DNA from: Gordionus sp. m RMFG-2023
Taxonomy: Eukaryota > Nematomorpha > Gordioida > Chordodea > Parachordodidae
NCBI RefSeq assembly: GCF_954871325.1
Contig: NC_088778.1
Coordinates: 6,357,743 to 6,421,742, forward strand
Reading direction: 5' to 3'
DNA: 64,000 nt
Shown: positions 1 through 12,020 of the stretch, piece after piece
How the letters are laid out: each line of letters starts with the position of its first letter
Numbering within the stretch: position 1 is the stretch's first letter
Notes under the pieces: model-generated
The model's database searches: none
Told to the model about the DNA's origin: nothing
The model's input: the letters and a program-made list of their open reading frames with translations, nothing else
Position numbers and translations under genes: made by a program

Positions 1-480
1 ATTTTCTACATATTATATATTTGTTCCTTCATATATAATATTAACTGTATTTATATACGTATGTTTTGTAATTTTATTTATAATCTTTGTTCGGCCAAGT
101 TTCGCAATTAGTTTTAATACCTTAAGATGGATTTTTATATTCATTTTAGGAAATATTTATAAAGATGTAGCTTTGTTTTTTTTCACATGATAGAATGAAA
201 ATTACATGTGTTGAAATTGCGTCTCACACATAGACAATGTTTTCACATTACATTATTATATGTAAATTCATTATTTCCTAATTACCATGAATCATACCCT
301 AATAATGTATATTATAGCTAGTAGTTCCCAAATGTCTTAAAATGAATAAATTATTATGTTTTGCGGATATTACATTGTCCATATTAATGTTCCGTAGATT
401 ATAAATGCAGATACCCCCATGTACATGTCATTATTGATAATGTCTGTTTTGGCGATTTTATATTGAAATGTACTGGAATT
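1..480. other. AT-rich intergenic DNA
   Basis: No open frame of convincing composition, no RNA gene and no clear repeat was seen here. The sequence is A/T-dominated. Confidence 0.6.
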
Positions 481-539
481 ATTATATTATAAATCAGTAT
501 AAGGGAAGTTGATTCGATAAATTCCCTGAACATCTTCAA

Positions 540-660
540 GGCGTCCCAATACAATTATAATGGGCGAGTCGATACAATTCAAAGAGGTGATTCGATACAC
601 ATCAAAGGGGCGATTCGATACAACACCACCACAAAGAGAGGGACGCTGGGCTTGTGAAGG
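540..660. repeat. Short degenerate repeats with GATTCGATACA core
   Basis: The motif GA(G/T)TCGATACA recurs about every 30 bp (near 568, 590 and 611), separated by CAAAGRGG-like spacers. A minus-strand open frame crosses it, but it has no recognisable domain and I do not call a gene. Confidence 0.4.
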
Positions 661-1136
661 GTGGGCGTGTTGTAGCTGTTGAAAAAAAGAAGAAATAAAT
701 TTAATATAATACATCAAATGTCAGTTATTTTCTGACAGGGGAATGAAGTTTTCCTTGGGGGAAGAAGAGGAGGTGATGAACACATGATGGGTTGATGGGT
801 GAGGATTCTTTTGTTATCCATTTTGGGATGAAGAGTTTGGATTAATTCGAGAAGATGTCAGCGAGGAACTAATAATGGACCTTTGGGACATGAAGAATTA
901 GATAATTAGATATTTATGATTTGTAATTTTTTTGATAATGTATAGATATTGTTGTTGGTGTTTTTTAATAAAGAAATTTGAGTCGTATTCTTATTCTAAT
1001 TATTATGAAAGGATGGCTTGTAATACTAGTGAGGACATATGTAATGGTGGGGCATATGAGAGTTAGGGAATATTGCTAGGAATTGAGACTATCTTCAATG
1101 GGGAGGGAGAAGTGAAAAAAGGTGCCAAAATCGGGG

Positions 1137-1275
1137 GAAATAATTATAGGAGAGAAATCTAAGGAAATAATTATAGGAGAGAAATCTAAGGAAATAATTA
1201 TAGGAGAGAAATCTGAGGAAATAATTACAGGAGAGAAATCTAAGGAAATAATTATAGGGGAGAAATCGGGAGAAA
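1137..1275. repeat. 27-bp tandem repeat array
   Basis: About five units of a 27-bp purine-rich sequence, GAAATAATTATAGGAGAGAA followed by ATCTAAG, lie head to tail and then fade into degenerate copies up to about 1400. The first units start at 1137 and 1164, exactly 27 bp apart. The array lies upstream of a retroelement relic and may belong to it. Confidence 0.8.
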
Positions 1276-1810
1276 TAATTCTATAAGAGAAATCAGGGAA
1301 ATCATTTTAGGGGAGAAATAGCTCTGAATAATTTGAGGAGAAATAGGGGGGAGGGATTATTATAGGAAAATAATTATAGGGGAGAAATCGGGGGGAATTG
1401 CATGGGAAGATTTGGGGTGTTTAGGATTTTGATTTTAGGGAAAAGGTAGAAAAGAGTGAGGAAAAGGAAAAGGGAGAATTTGCAAGATAAAGTAATGATA
1501 AGTGACGGGACGCAATATAATAATAGAGAGTTTTTATTCTGCAGAGGAGTTGAGATGGGATTTAAAAGAGAACTAGAAACTAAGATTAAAAATTCGTATT
1601 TGCAAAATAATTGAATGGAAATGGATATGATCAAGGTGCAAGAAGAAGTGTGAAAATTAATAGACAGTTATTAATAAACTTTTGATAAAGATTTGGGTAG
1701 TTTAAAGTAAAGGAGGGCTATATAATTTCTGTCCTTTATGGCGAGTATAGTTTGAGTTGAAGAAAGAAGTGAAAATGGAATTGAATCAATGAGTACAGAA
1801 GTGTATCGTA

Positions 1811-2060
1811 TATCCCAAAATAGTGTATCCGCGACTCCGCTGGTTCCCGTGAAGAAAGCCAATGGCCGTCTTCAGTTATAAGAGGATTTTCGAGCTACTC
1901 TAAATACGTGGGTTATAGAGGTCAAGTATTCGTTGCCATAAAAGGAAGAAATATTGGCCATTCCTTAGGGTTTCCTGAAAGAGGTTAGATGCAGAATCAA
2001 TGTCCTTCGAATGCTGATAGGCGAAAAAACGAAGTATCGTAAAAGTTAGTAAAGAGTTAT
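1811..2060 (+). pseudogene. Ty3/gypsy reverse transcriptase relic
   Basis: In the frame of GTA-TCC-GCG-ACT (about 1826 on) the translation reads ATPLVPVKKANGRLQL, stop, EDFRATLN, then YSLP, stop, KEEILA. This matches the start of Ty3/gypsy reverse transcriptases: the SPVVPVxKKDGxxRLCxDYRxLN block followed by YPLPxxEDILA. At least three in-frame stops are visible. Upstream text looks frameshifted relative to this frame, and no fingers or YxDD block follow, so it is a dead fragment. The retroelement identity rests on this one conserved block. It is unrelated in detail to the intact element near 58-63 kb. Confidence 0.7.
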
Positions 2061-2159
2061 ATTTCTGCTGATTCATTATTAATATGGTTTTATTTAACAA
2101 TACAAATAATGAGAATTTTGTGTGAAAATAATTATCTATAAATAAAATCATTTTTGTTA

Positions 2160-3755
2160 TATTTTTTGAGAGGAGACATTTTATAAAATCTAATTAGAGT
2201 TTAGTGTTTTTTAATAATATGGCTGATAATTTTCTTTTGTGAAAATTTATATTACCAAAAATGTAATAGTACCGTATGATATAATGGGCGATAATTCTGA
2301 TATATTCGAATTGGTATGCAAATTTAACATAAATTATTTAAATATTTATAATCTGAATTGTCAGAAATGGCTTATTTTCTGAACTAACATTATTAACTAC
2401 CACTTTTACTTTTTATATTTCTTTCATTTACTAGATTGATGAATTGATTAACTTTATTATCACATTTTTCTCATATTTTTAGAGATTTTAAATAATATTA
2501 AATTAGCTTTACCTGTCAACTTTAGATATTTTAATTATTAAACTAACATATTTCTCTTTATTGCATACTCATACATTATTGTCAATATATTATTCTTAGT
2601 TTACTATATATATACTTAACCAATACATGTATTCATTTAAAATTATTAGTCCTATGTTTTTTTTTCTTCATTAAATAATTATTCATATTTACTATTTTTG
2701 ATTATAAAATATTTGTATATAACAACTACAATTATATTATAATACTTTTCTTGGTATTTTTAAATTTAAATAATTACAATATTTTTATATCCTATCATTT
2801 TTGCACATTTTTACCAGTTCATAAAATTTTTAACATATAATAAATTAGAAAATTTTATTAAAACCAAATTTTAACATTAGAAATTAAAAGCTTACTTTTT
2901 ATCTTTTTGTTGTTATAAAATAGATCTGGTCAATTATATATATATATATGAGATTTTCAAAGATTGAAATTTTAGAACCTGACTTAGAATTTAAAAGGTT
3001 GCAATTTCAAGCCCTATCTGGATTTTTTAAAAAAATTATTTTTGGCCTAGACTGAGTATTTTTAATTATTAAACCTGCTTATGGTATTTTTAATTTTAAG
3101 CCTTGTCAGGGATTTTTAATTTTATGCTTAGGGGTGTTTAGGGTGTTAAGCTCAGCCCAGGTATTTTTAAATCGAAGTCCAAATTCTTAAGTCTTGATCA
3201 ATTTGTGACCTAGCTCAAATTTTTTTTAAAATAGTGTATAATATAATAAAAAATAATAAACATCAGTATAGGAATAAGCATTATACACATAAAGATAATC
3301 CACCCAAGCAAATTTTATGTCACTTTGGAATTCAAAATATAATTTTTTTTTGTCAATTATGTTAAATGATTTAGCTTCATTGCTATTTATACTATGGCAA
3401 TGTTTGTAATGCAGTTAGGAAAAAATATCTATATGAGGTATTTCATACTGGTTTATCCCTTAAAATATTTTTCCCAATATAAAATTGTTGTTTTAGGAAC
3501 TAAATAATTTATAATTACACAGATCACACTAATAATATTAGACTTTTGAATGTTTAAACAAATTTTTTAAAGAAATCGAGATTTTTTTAAAATTTAATCA
3601 AACCAACATTTTTTATTATTTCAAACCACAATCTATTTTTTTAACCTTTCCTTATAGAGTTTAGAAGATACCTGAATTTATTTCAGGAATATTAGTTTAG
3701 ATCTATATCTCACCCATCCATCCATCTAATATATGTTTTAATTGTTAAGCACAGA
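2160..3755. other. AT-rich DNA with no gene
   Basis: No coding region seen. From about 2950 to 3190 there is a degenerate stretch of TATTTTTAA blocks alternating with short C/G-richer words (GCCTTGTCAGGG, CTCAGCCCAGG). It resembles the decayed GGCCCG-rich repeats found elsewhere in the window. Confidence 0.5.
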
Positions 3756-3759
3756 GCTA

Positions 3760-3941
3760 GTATTGTTAAAAGGCTCTATTTTGGAAAACGGTTAACCCAA
3801 TATAATACGCAAATCTGGAGATTTTGCTTGTAGGTGGCAGAAAGGTTTGAACTTCTATTAATAAAATCTCGAGACTTGTGTAATATTGTTTTGGCGAAAA
3901 TATTAAGTTGGCATTTTTAAAATCTAACCGGTTAAAGACAC
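3760..3941. mobile_element. Foldback MITE family A, diverged copy
   Basis: The copy starts with GTATTGTTAAAAGGCTC after a TA and ends with a degenerate inverse near 3941. It keeps the family-A centre (AATCTGGAGATTTTGCT on the left, AAATCTCGAGACTTG on the right). For the family description see 20345-20542. Confidence 0.7.
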
Positions 3942-4680
3942 TTCAAAAAATATTTGAACAAAATCTTATTATCTTAATATTTTTTTTTAAAGAACATATA
4001 TTGACCAAATATTTCCTAAAAATGCCACAATCTTTTTAAAAATTTTCATTTTAATATTTAGTGAAAAATGTATGATGTCCCATTTATTTTATCATCAAAT
4101 CATTTTTTCTCGTCGAATTACGAAAAGTTGAGAAATAAACTTCAAACAAAACACAATCCCAACATCATCAGGTGTATCATCAACCTGATTTATTATGTTT
4201 GACATTTTTTTTTCTTCTTAAATTCAATACTCGTAGTTTTTTTTGATTCATTTAACTAAACGAATGTTTGACAAAATCGAAATTTTTCTAATTGACTAAC
4301 TCAAAATAATCTTAGATCACATTGTTATTTTTTTTTGTAAATAAAAAATAAAATTACTTTCAATAATGAATAATTAAGAAAAACTTTAACCATATTTTGT
4401 TCTTTATCAAATATCTCATTATTTATTATTTTCAAAAAAGGAAGATTTTACTCCAATTGACCTTTACGTCATTGCGTTAAGGATTTTTTTTATAACGAAA
4501 TAATAACCAGTTCATTATATTTCAATTTCTTTTTTAAAATTTATTATTATTATTATATATATTTTTTTTAAAATTAACAAAAAAAAAATTATGTTCTTGG
4601 ATATGAATTTTATAAAATATTATATTTACTTGAGATGATTTCAGATGCAACTCCTACAACTGTGTAGCTAATAAATTTAA

Positions 4681-4837
4681 GGTTGTTAAACAGCTCGTTT
4701 TGAGCCGATTTTTTAAAAAAGGCTAACTCAATATTGCCTAAGATTCGAGATTTCGATAATATATGTCTAGACCTTTCTTCCTTCCTATGATCAAAGTTAG
4801 CCGTTTTTAAAAATCGGCTTAAAACGAGCCGTTTAAC
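4681..4837. mobile_element. Foldback MITE family A copy
   Basis: The left arm reads TTGTTAAACAGCTCGTTTTG and the right arm AAAACGAGCCGTTTAACA, with CGATTTTTT and AAAATCGGC inside them. The centre is shorter than in full copies. Confidence 0.85.
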
Positions 4838-5393
4838 ATGAATTACGAACCTGTAATCTAGTACCCTTTTTTAATATGCTTACTAAACTTTTGGTGATGG
4901 ATAATTGTTCTATTTTTTAGCTGATTTTTTTTGTCTACGTCGACTAAATTTTAGCCGAAAACTTACATCTCTGGTTTTTTGTTGTATTTGTAAAAATATA
5001 GCTCATATTAAAGAAATTAAAAATGAATTAATTCGCGCCTCAATGCTTACCGGATTTTCTTCGGCTCATGCCTGTAAATTATTGATTTTTTTTTGGTAGT
5101 CGCTCAACTCAAAGAATTTTTAATTTAAGGAAATTTTTTTAATCGGGTGAAATACAAGTATCTGAATTAAGGAGTAAGATGAATGGTTAAATAGATATGG
5201 GTTACGGTTATTCAAAGGTATGAGAGATGTGACAGGTCGCGAATAGAAATTTGAATAAATCAGCTATTGTAACGGCAATTAATTTTTTTTTGGCCAGGAC
5301 TTATAATCAGCATTTTTCTCTTTAAAATTGACTCGTGTCTATCTCACAAATCACGATTATACGCGTGGATACATGGATTAAACGTCTTGTCTT

Positions 5394-5502
5394 ACCCTGC
5401 ATTAACCGTTAGCGCTAGTTCGCGGCGAAGTATACAAAATATGATTTTTACATTAATTTTTGTATACTTCGCCGCGAATTCGCGCTAGCTATGAATTCAG
5501 GC
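5394..5502. mobile_element. Palindromic repeat family B, best copy
   Basis: A near-perfect 109-bp palindrome. The left arm contains GTTAGCGCTAGTTCGCGGCG then AAGTATACAAAA; the right arm contains TTTTGTATACTTCGCCGCG then AATTCGCGCTAGCTATGAAT. The edges resemble CCCTGCATT and AATTCAGG. At least five partial or diverged copies occur in the window. Confidence 0.8.
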
Positions 5503-5657
5503 TTAAGAAGGGAAAGTAAGTTCAAACATTAATATCGTCAAAAAAATATATGTTTGAGCTCACAACTTCGAAAAACATGACTTGACCTAAATATTGGAAG
5601 AATCGGTTCAGCCTGTACCACACGAAAATTTTTAAAATAAATGATTGACTTACCCAT

Positions 5658-6052
5658 TAGTGATCTGCATCGGGCCTAATTTTTCAGGCCCGGCCCGAAA
5701 TTTTTTTTATAAAAGTTTTGCCAACGCGGCCCGAACCCGAAATTTTTTTTAAAAAAAATTATCGGCCCGGCCCGAATTTATGTAAATATAGAAAATAATT
5801 TTTATAATTACTCAAAATAAAAGACATATGTTATATGTCGTTTAGTTTCAATAAATGTAATCAAATATTTTTATTTTACATAAAAAATTAAATATAAAAT
5901 TGATAAATTTAGATGTATTTAAAAAAAATTCCAAGGTCCGACCCGACCTGGCCCGATTTTTTTTAAAAATATTAGGCCCGGCCCGAACCCGATTATTTAA
6001 AATAAAATTAGGCCCGAAGCCCGTACGGGCCGGGCTTAACTTTGTAGATCTC
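5658..6052. mobile_element. Non-autonomous hAT-like element, GGCCCGG-rich (family E)
   Basis: The element starts TAGTGATCTGCATCGGGCC and ends GGGCCGGGCTTAACTTTG then TAGATCTC, so the ends are inverted repeats built on GATCTRCA. It is flanked by an identical 8-bp direct repeat TTACCCAT (5650-5657 and 6053-6060). Inside, GGCCCGGCCCGAA words alternate with T/A runs in both orientations. The 8-bp duplication is typical of hAT transposons. No transposase is encoded; a minus-strand open frame across it is only the repeat read as protein. Confidence 0.75.
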
Positions 6053-6060
6053 TTACCCAT

Positions 6061-6830
6061 ACCGTTCATTTTTGGATAATTGCGCCCCTCTCCACGGAGT
6101 TACTGTTCTCTTTACGTCTAAAATCATAGGAGCAGAGATTTACAATATCAAATAAACCCCCCCCTTCACCTTACATTTCATTCCCTGGAATTGTTTTTGT
6201 ACTCTTTAAAATATTTATTTATGTCAAGTTATAATAATGACTAAATTTTCGGGTCTAAGAACCACAAGTTGTCTCCTTCAAGAAAATGGAATTCATTTTT
6301 TTTGTGGCAAAGGGGGGCACTTGGATATCTTGAATAATATTTTGACAAGGCTTCACTAATCTTTTCAATGAATACGCACAACACAAAAATAATTTAGCCT
6401 ATCAGATTGAAACGCACGACAAAATTCCTTGTCTATAATTAATATAATATGCAAAGGAATAGGTTAAATAATCAATCTTCTTTCTGAAGAGTAATGTTAT
6501 ATGAAATTCATCTTTATCCCTTATTTAGAATTTCATTATACGATTCTGTGAAAACGTAAAAAATACCCGATTTTTATTGTTCAAAAATTTTTCCCGACTA
6601 AATGATAACGCTATTTTTTAAAATAATATAATGAGAAATTTTTTTAGAAAGAGTTGAACATTTGGTACTAAATATAAATTGAAATTTAGACCTTCCCAAT
6701 ATAGTCAATTGGATGGTCAGTTCCCATTGAGTCCATTGAATTGAGTGACTTATGATCGGAGAATTATTAATTTATTTTTATATCAATATAATTAATTATT
6801 TTCATAAATGATGATTCTATTGAGATTCAT
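6061..6830. other. AT-rich DNA with no gene
   Basis: No coding region, RNA gene or clear repeat recognised. Confidence 0.5.
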
Positions 6831-6835
6831 GATTA

Positions 6836-7240
6836 GTGTTGTTTAAAAGGCGTAGATTTTAAAAAAAGACTCATTAAGATTTTAGCCAAAAGAATATTAT
6901 GTCAGCCTCGAGATTTGGCAATAGGTCCAAACTTTTCTGCCATCTGAACAAATTCTCCGGTCATAGGAGCAGCCAGGATTTAGGTAAAGGTGAGGTTTTT
7001 TCCATAAATTTTATTAGAGGCCTTTAGGCCCACTTATTTTAGATCTTAGCCTATATTATATTTTTATAAAAAAATAATGGTTTTTTATAAAAATGCTTTT
7101 TTTCTAAAATATGGAATCCCCCCCCCCCCATTCCCCCACAGGCTACACTTATGTCTCAAGGCTTACATGATATTATTCTGGTTGATATCTTAATAAAAGC
7201 ATTTTTAAAAATCGACAAAAATTGGACTTTTTAACAACCC
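6836..7240. mobile_element. Foldback MITE family A copy, interrupted
   Basis: The left end GTGTTGTTTAAAAGGCG follows a TA (6834-6835) and the right end TTTTTAACAACCC precedes a TA (7241-7242). The halves are separated by about 200 bp of foreign sequence (about 6950-7150). That sequence begins near GGAGCAGCCAGGATTTAGG and ends in a C-run followed by ACAGGCTACACTTATG, which looks like the ends of another small transposon. Confidence 0.7.
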
Positions 7241-7283
7241 TACCTATATATGACCCTTATATACTTACATTTATCTTTTATTC

Positions 7284-7420
7284 TAAGCTAGTATCTTTAA
7301 TTTAAACAGTTAACCTAAAAATTTAGTTTTTTTGTTGGTTATATCTATAACAAAATTAAATGATTTTAAAATATCTAAAAATTTACATAAGCTAGTATCT
7401 TTAATTTAAACAGTTAACTC
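7284..7420. repeat. 31-bp direct duplication
   Basis: TAAGCTAGTATCTTTAATTT continuing AAACAGTTAAC occurs twice, near 7285 and 7388, about 104 bp apart. It immediately precedes a truncated family-A MITE. Confidence 0.75.
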
Positions 7421-7575
7421 AGCATTTTAGCCAAAAGTATAATCTAAACTTGGGGATTTTGGCCAAAAGTTTGGACATTTGCACATATACTGTCAAAATT
7501 TCAAGGCTTGGGGGATAATATTTTGGGTAAAATTCCGTTTTTAAAAATTGTCAAAATCGAGCGTTTTAATAATAC
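7405..7575. mobile_element. Foldback MITE family A copy, left tip lost
   Basis: The family-A body is recognisable (AACTCAGCATTTTAGCCAAAA on the left; TTTTTAAAAATTGTCAAAAT then CGAGCGTTTTAATAATAC on the right). It is followed by TA at 7576. Confidence 0.65.
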
Positions 7576-7589
7576 TACAATGAGCTATG

Positions 7590-9360
7590 TATGATCATCC
7601 ATATGATTATGAGATGATTAAATTTTTGAGAATAAAAAAACAAAAACAGAATACAATTAAATTCATGTAACTTTTTTTTTATACAAAATAATATTAAATT
7701 TATGGCATTTATTCAAATATAGATTGTAAATAAAATCAATTTAAAATTCGGAAATATCGGATTGGTAAAAAATTTGTGGATCAGCACAGCTCTATTAATT
7801 TTATACAAATTTATTAACGACTCCCACAGTCACTCCTGTGCCAAGACGAGCCAAATAGATTGTATTAAATAAAAAATTTTACTCTCAAGGATCCATAATG
7901 ATTGTTTCATCTATAGACATAATTTATCAAAATTACAAATTGTATATATCTTTACTATAATTTAATTTAATATTTATTCTCAACTTGAAACGCCTATATT
8001 TATATTTGTGCAATATAATATTTTGAATATTATTTTATTAAATTACGATTTACTTTTTAAAGATTAGATGGGAATATATTTTTTTGTTAAATTTTAAATT
8101 AAGTTTTATTAAAAGGGGGGGGGGTGATAAGTTTGTCATTAATTAGCAATTTTAAAATAATATACTATCAAATAGGATTATCATGGGATAGAGCTTCTAC
8201 TTCTATGAAGTAAGAAACACCGATTTATCCAATGTCATTGATTAAGGGCGAAAGCCTGCTTATGACTCTTAACCCCTCATTCATCGTTAGCACGAATTCG
8301 AGGCGAATTAAACGTTTTTTTTAAACACGCCGATCAAGGAATTTGTTTTATACTCCTAAATTCCAATAGCGCCTTTTGTCAGCTTTTTTAATCATTTCTA
8401 CGATTTCTCTTATATTATATTCTGAGGCTTAACGCAAACATCTTGGGACCTGCTGATAAAAAGGTGAATATCCTTATATGACCTCTACCCATAGTTAAGG
8501 GTATAATGATACCTATGAATCCATAAATGTGGAATATGAACTCCGTGCACATCAATTAATAATGACGAGATTCAAAATATAGAAAAAATGCTAGGAAATC
8601 TTTTCGCTGCAAATGTTCTTATTTTAAAGATGACGTGGCTGTTGATTAAAGATTGCCTTAAATTTTATCGCTCATTTATTGACCAACACAAGGAATTACT
8701 TAACTTTATTGAAATTAAAAGCCTGAGAGACAGAAAACTTAAATTTGTAATTATTTTATTACCTGAATTTTGTGAAAATTTTTATTAGTTACCGATTTTC
8801 CAAAATAGGTCTGAGGCTACCCCGGATTTGAGTACTTATCCTAAAATTTGCCCGTACTTGCAAAATGTTTAAAACTATCTCAAATTTTTCGGACCCTAAA
8901 ACCGGGTCCAGAATCTTAGTTTTTTATATATAAGATAGTCTTTATTCCAGATTTCTGAATTTTTAAACGGGGAACACTTAAATCCCGCAGGAATATTATT
9001 ATTTAAAAAGCGTGTAAATTTTAATCATAAATTATTAATAATACGCCGCCATTTTTGAATTAATTTTTTAATATTATTTTATTGCCTGCCACAGCTCTCG
9101 TTCTTCATCAATCTATCTTCCTCTCTCTACTTTTTTTTTTATATATTCGATTGTTAATTTAAATAAATAAATTTAATTTTAATTTATTAGTTTTTTTAAA
9201 AAAAATAATAATATAAATAAATAATAAATAGCATTATTTATTCACATCATCCTTCGTTTATTTATTTATTATTTTTCTATCTCTTGCTTATTGTTGCTTC
9301 GACGAAAAATTATCGGTTTTTTTTTGTTTGGACGACATTTTACTATGGTTTATGAATGTG
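7590..9360. other. Intergenic DNA upstream of the zinc-finger gene
   Basis: No gene was recognised. A family-B palindrome fragment lies at 8270-8320 (TTCATCGTTAGCACGAATTC then GAGGCGAA) and a degenerate CCCGG-rich stretch at 8800-8910. From 9080 to 9300 there is a pyrimidine-rich region (CTTCCTCTCTCTAC) that could hold the promoter or 5' UTR of the downstream gene; this is inference. Confidence 0.45.
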
Positions 9361-9361
9361 A

Positions 9362-9417
9362 ATGATAAGGTGGCTTTTGGATAATGAAAGAATGTTTAAT
9401 TTAGCCAAAGCTACAAG
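9362..9417 (+). CDS. Possible first coding exon of the C2H2 zinc-finger gene
   Basis: ATG at 9362 opens a 56-nt frame ending at a good donor, AAG|GTATGT (GT at 9418). Its end phase (two bases of a codon) matches the candidate acceptor CAG at 11227-11229. Joining them keeps one frame open through the ATG at 11264. An in-frame TGA lies just before the ATG. The phase match could be chance (1 in 3), and no domain is visible in the 18 codons, so this exon is tentative. Confidence 0.35.
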
Positions 9418-9614
9418 GTATGTGCGAGTTTATTTACGCCGCTATCTTCATGGTTGAGTTCTATTTCAAAATAAAAACATCTGGAGGCAGTAAAATAAAT
9501 TTTGGCTAAAAACGGTTTAACCCATCTATAAACGAGATTTAGACGGCTATAAATTAAGTAATTGCAAATAAACGATTACTTGTTAATATAAATAAACGTA
9601 TTAGGCTCAATGTG

Positions 9615-9730
9615 CTCTTAAACCGCTCACCCAATATTTTAGCCAAAAATAATACGCAGGCTTGGAAATTTCGCTAATAAATGAAAGAAAGATTTGGAAG
9701 AAATCTCAGCTAAATAGATCCGTTCGACGC
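9615..9730. mobile_element. Foldback MITE family A fragment
   Basis: A partial copy with ACCCAATATTTTAGCCAAAA, then ACGCAGGCTTGGAAATTTCG, and a degenerate tail. Neither terminal repeat is intact. It lies in the first (tentative) intron. Confidence 0.5.
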
Positions 9731-11263
9731 TAATCGCGATGCTTACCGCTTTCTACATATGCTCTAGTTTAAAAATAATTAAAAAAATAATACGGCCATC
9801 ATTCATTCATTATGGACCTCAGCCATTAAATTATTCAAAAATAAAGATAAATTCAGATTTTTATTTTTGTAATTGTAAATGCGAAATATAATTAAAAAAC
9901 ATATATTTATTTTTATCAAATATAATAAGGCTAAATTTTTATTTTAATAACATTTGTTTTTTATTTATTTAAAAAAAAATAATATTTACATAAATTAATA
10001 TTATTGTATCACATAATAAAACCATACCAAAAACTAACTGGAACTATTATTGAAAGATGCAACGCTTGAGAGCTAAAATAAATGTTTTTGTCTATCGATA
10101 ATTATTAAATGTACCTGTCAGTCTCAGTGGTAGTGATGTATTTGGCCATTCATTAAATCTATATTAGTGCCCATACATAGAAGTCAGCTGTAAGTGCCAT
10201 TTTAGGTTTGCGCGTCGATTAAAGGATATTATGGGCATTCTTATGATAAAATTAATTGCCATGAAAATCACGAAATGAAGCTACAGCCAACTCATATTTA
10301 CAATCTAGTAGTTTATATTCATTATTGGTCAGGGGATTTTTATTGTTTTAAAAAATTCGCACCAGTTGGGTAATTGCTGAGATTTTTATTTTTTAAATCA
10401 GGAACTTCAAAAATCCTTTGTGGAAGAGAAATAAAAAGCAGATTTAATTAGCTTTTTATTATTTTCATGTAATTTTATTTATTTAAATACATTTATTATA
10501 TAATAATTTATTATTTATTTCGATCGATAATGTTGTAATATATTATTTTCTCATTATTTATTTTTTCCTGTAGCTATTATTTTTTTTGTAACAAATAATA
10601 AATGTCTCAGTCCGCTGCTGACTTTATATCGAATAAAATAATCATAAAAATAGTTATTTAAATAATTTGGCCAAAATATTTTAATTTTATATGCTCATCA
10701 TCGTGATTTTGGGGATATCTTTTATGGAGAAAAAAATAATAATGGCTTTCTTGTATATTAAGCAAAAATAAGAAATTTTTATTATGAACAATTTATTTAT
10801 TTAAGTAAAAATTCCATTTTCTTAATTTTTTTGATGTGCCAAAAATACAAATTCACATAAATAATAAATTTAAATGCAAAAACAATATAATAAATAAATT
10901 TAATAATTAATATTTTTATTTTGTATAAGTAAGTAAAGTCTTGTCTGGTTTGGTTTTTCGATGTTTTTATTTATAATTATTATTGAATAAAATATTTATA
11001 AACAATAAATAATTAATATTTTCTTCTATTTGATGATTTGCTCATTTATCAAAAGAGAAATAAATTCGAAGAATTTTTGTTTACTACCTTTTAATAATTT
11101 TATAAATAATTTCATTATGGATTTTAAATAATAATTTGAAAAATATATTTTTGTATAAATTTATAAAAATTTTTAAAATTAAAAAAAAAAGTAAATTACA
11201 TTAACTTTTCTATGTGATTGTTGATTCAGTGCTAAAACCAACCCTGAAATTTTATTTCAAACT

Positions 11264-11560
11264 ATGCTATCTACAGTCAAAGGAAACAAGGAAAACTCTG
11301 TTACAAAGTTTAAACGCAACTATCGTCATACATTATCATCATCTTGGAATAATTCGTTTTTGAGTTATAATATCAAGAAACTTCGAAGCGATGACAATTT
11401 TATTTGCCAATTATCGTCTGCCTATTCTTCCGCCGCGCATTCGCTCTTCGATTTGACAACCAATCCTTACCTAACCCTGTTTTATTATTACTATTATTAC
11501 GAAAAGTTACTTTTGTCATCTAATAATCATAGAACCCCGTCATCATATCCCGATTCTTCG
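11264..11560 (+). CDS. C2H2 zinc-finger transcription factor, N-terminal exon
   Basis: This is the most upstream exon I can support with fair confidence for the plus-strand gene that ends at 25342. The composition rises clearly above the surrounding AT-rich DNA. The 99 codons are Ser-, Asn- and Tyr-rich, with a short Tyr run before the end, and contain no recognisable domain. The donor is TCG|GTAACA at 11561 in phase 0, and the next acceptor (TTTAG|G at 15230/15231) is also phase 0. The frame stays open upstream to 11225 and CAG at 11227-11229 could be an acceptor, so the true N-terminus may lie further upstream. The six exons 11264-25342 sum to 4,575 nt, an exact multiple of three (1,524 residues plus stop). 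Confidence 0.55.
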
Positions 11561-11572
11561 GTAACATCCTGA

Positions 11573-12020
11573 CGATTATTAATGAATTTCCAAAAAAATA
11601 TTTATATTTTTAAAACTTAAAACAATGCTTAATCGAGACTTTATTACATTATTTACATTTAGAATTAATTATTCAAAAAAAAAATCAATTAATTTACCTC
11701 ATGTAAATATTAATTTTGTACCACGTGCTAGGGTAATAAAAATTATCATGATATTATACAGATATAAATCACATTTTTGAATAGCTGGATTTAGGTTAAA
11801 GATTTTAAAAAAAATATTTCAACAAGCCCAAGATAATAATTCTTATCTGCCACCTGATTCAAAACACAGATATGAGATAGGGTTTATCGGCGTTGGCGTC
11901 AGTTTTTGAATTCTTAGTTTGACGCCGTTTCACTGTCAGGTTGCAAAAATTCTGGTTAGTTCCAAACCCCTTTTTAAGGGATCGGCAATAGCTATTTACC
12001 AACTTGCTGCTGCAATAGAG
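11573..12020. other. Intron sequence with no recognisable element
   Basis: AT-rich intron DNA apart from a slightly GC-richer patch at 11885-11945 (TTTATCGGCGTTGGCGTCAG). Nothing coding was recognised. Confidence 0.4.

Noticed and set aside
1137-1400. CRISPR-like array
   Set aside because: Head-to-tail 27-bp units without unique spacers in an animal genome; a minisatellite.
5848-6069. Arg/Gly/Pro-rich minus-strand ORF
   Set aside because: It is the GGCCCG-rich hAT-like element read as protein.
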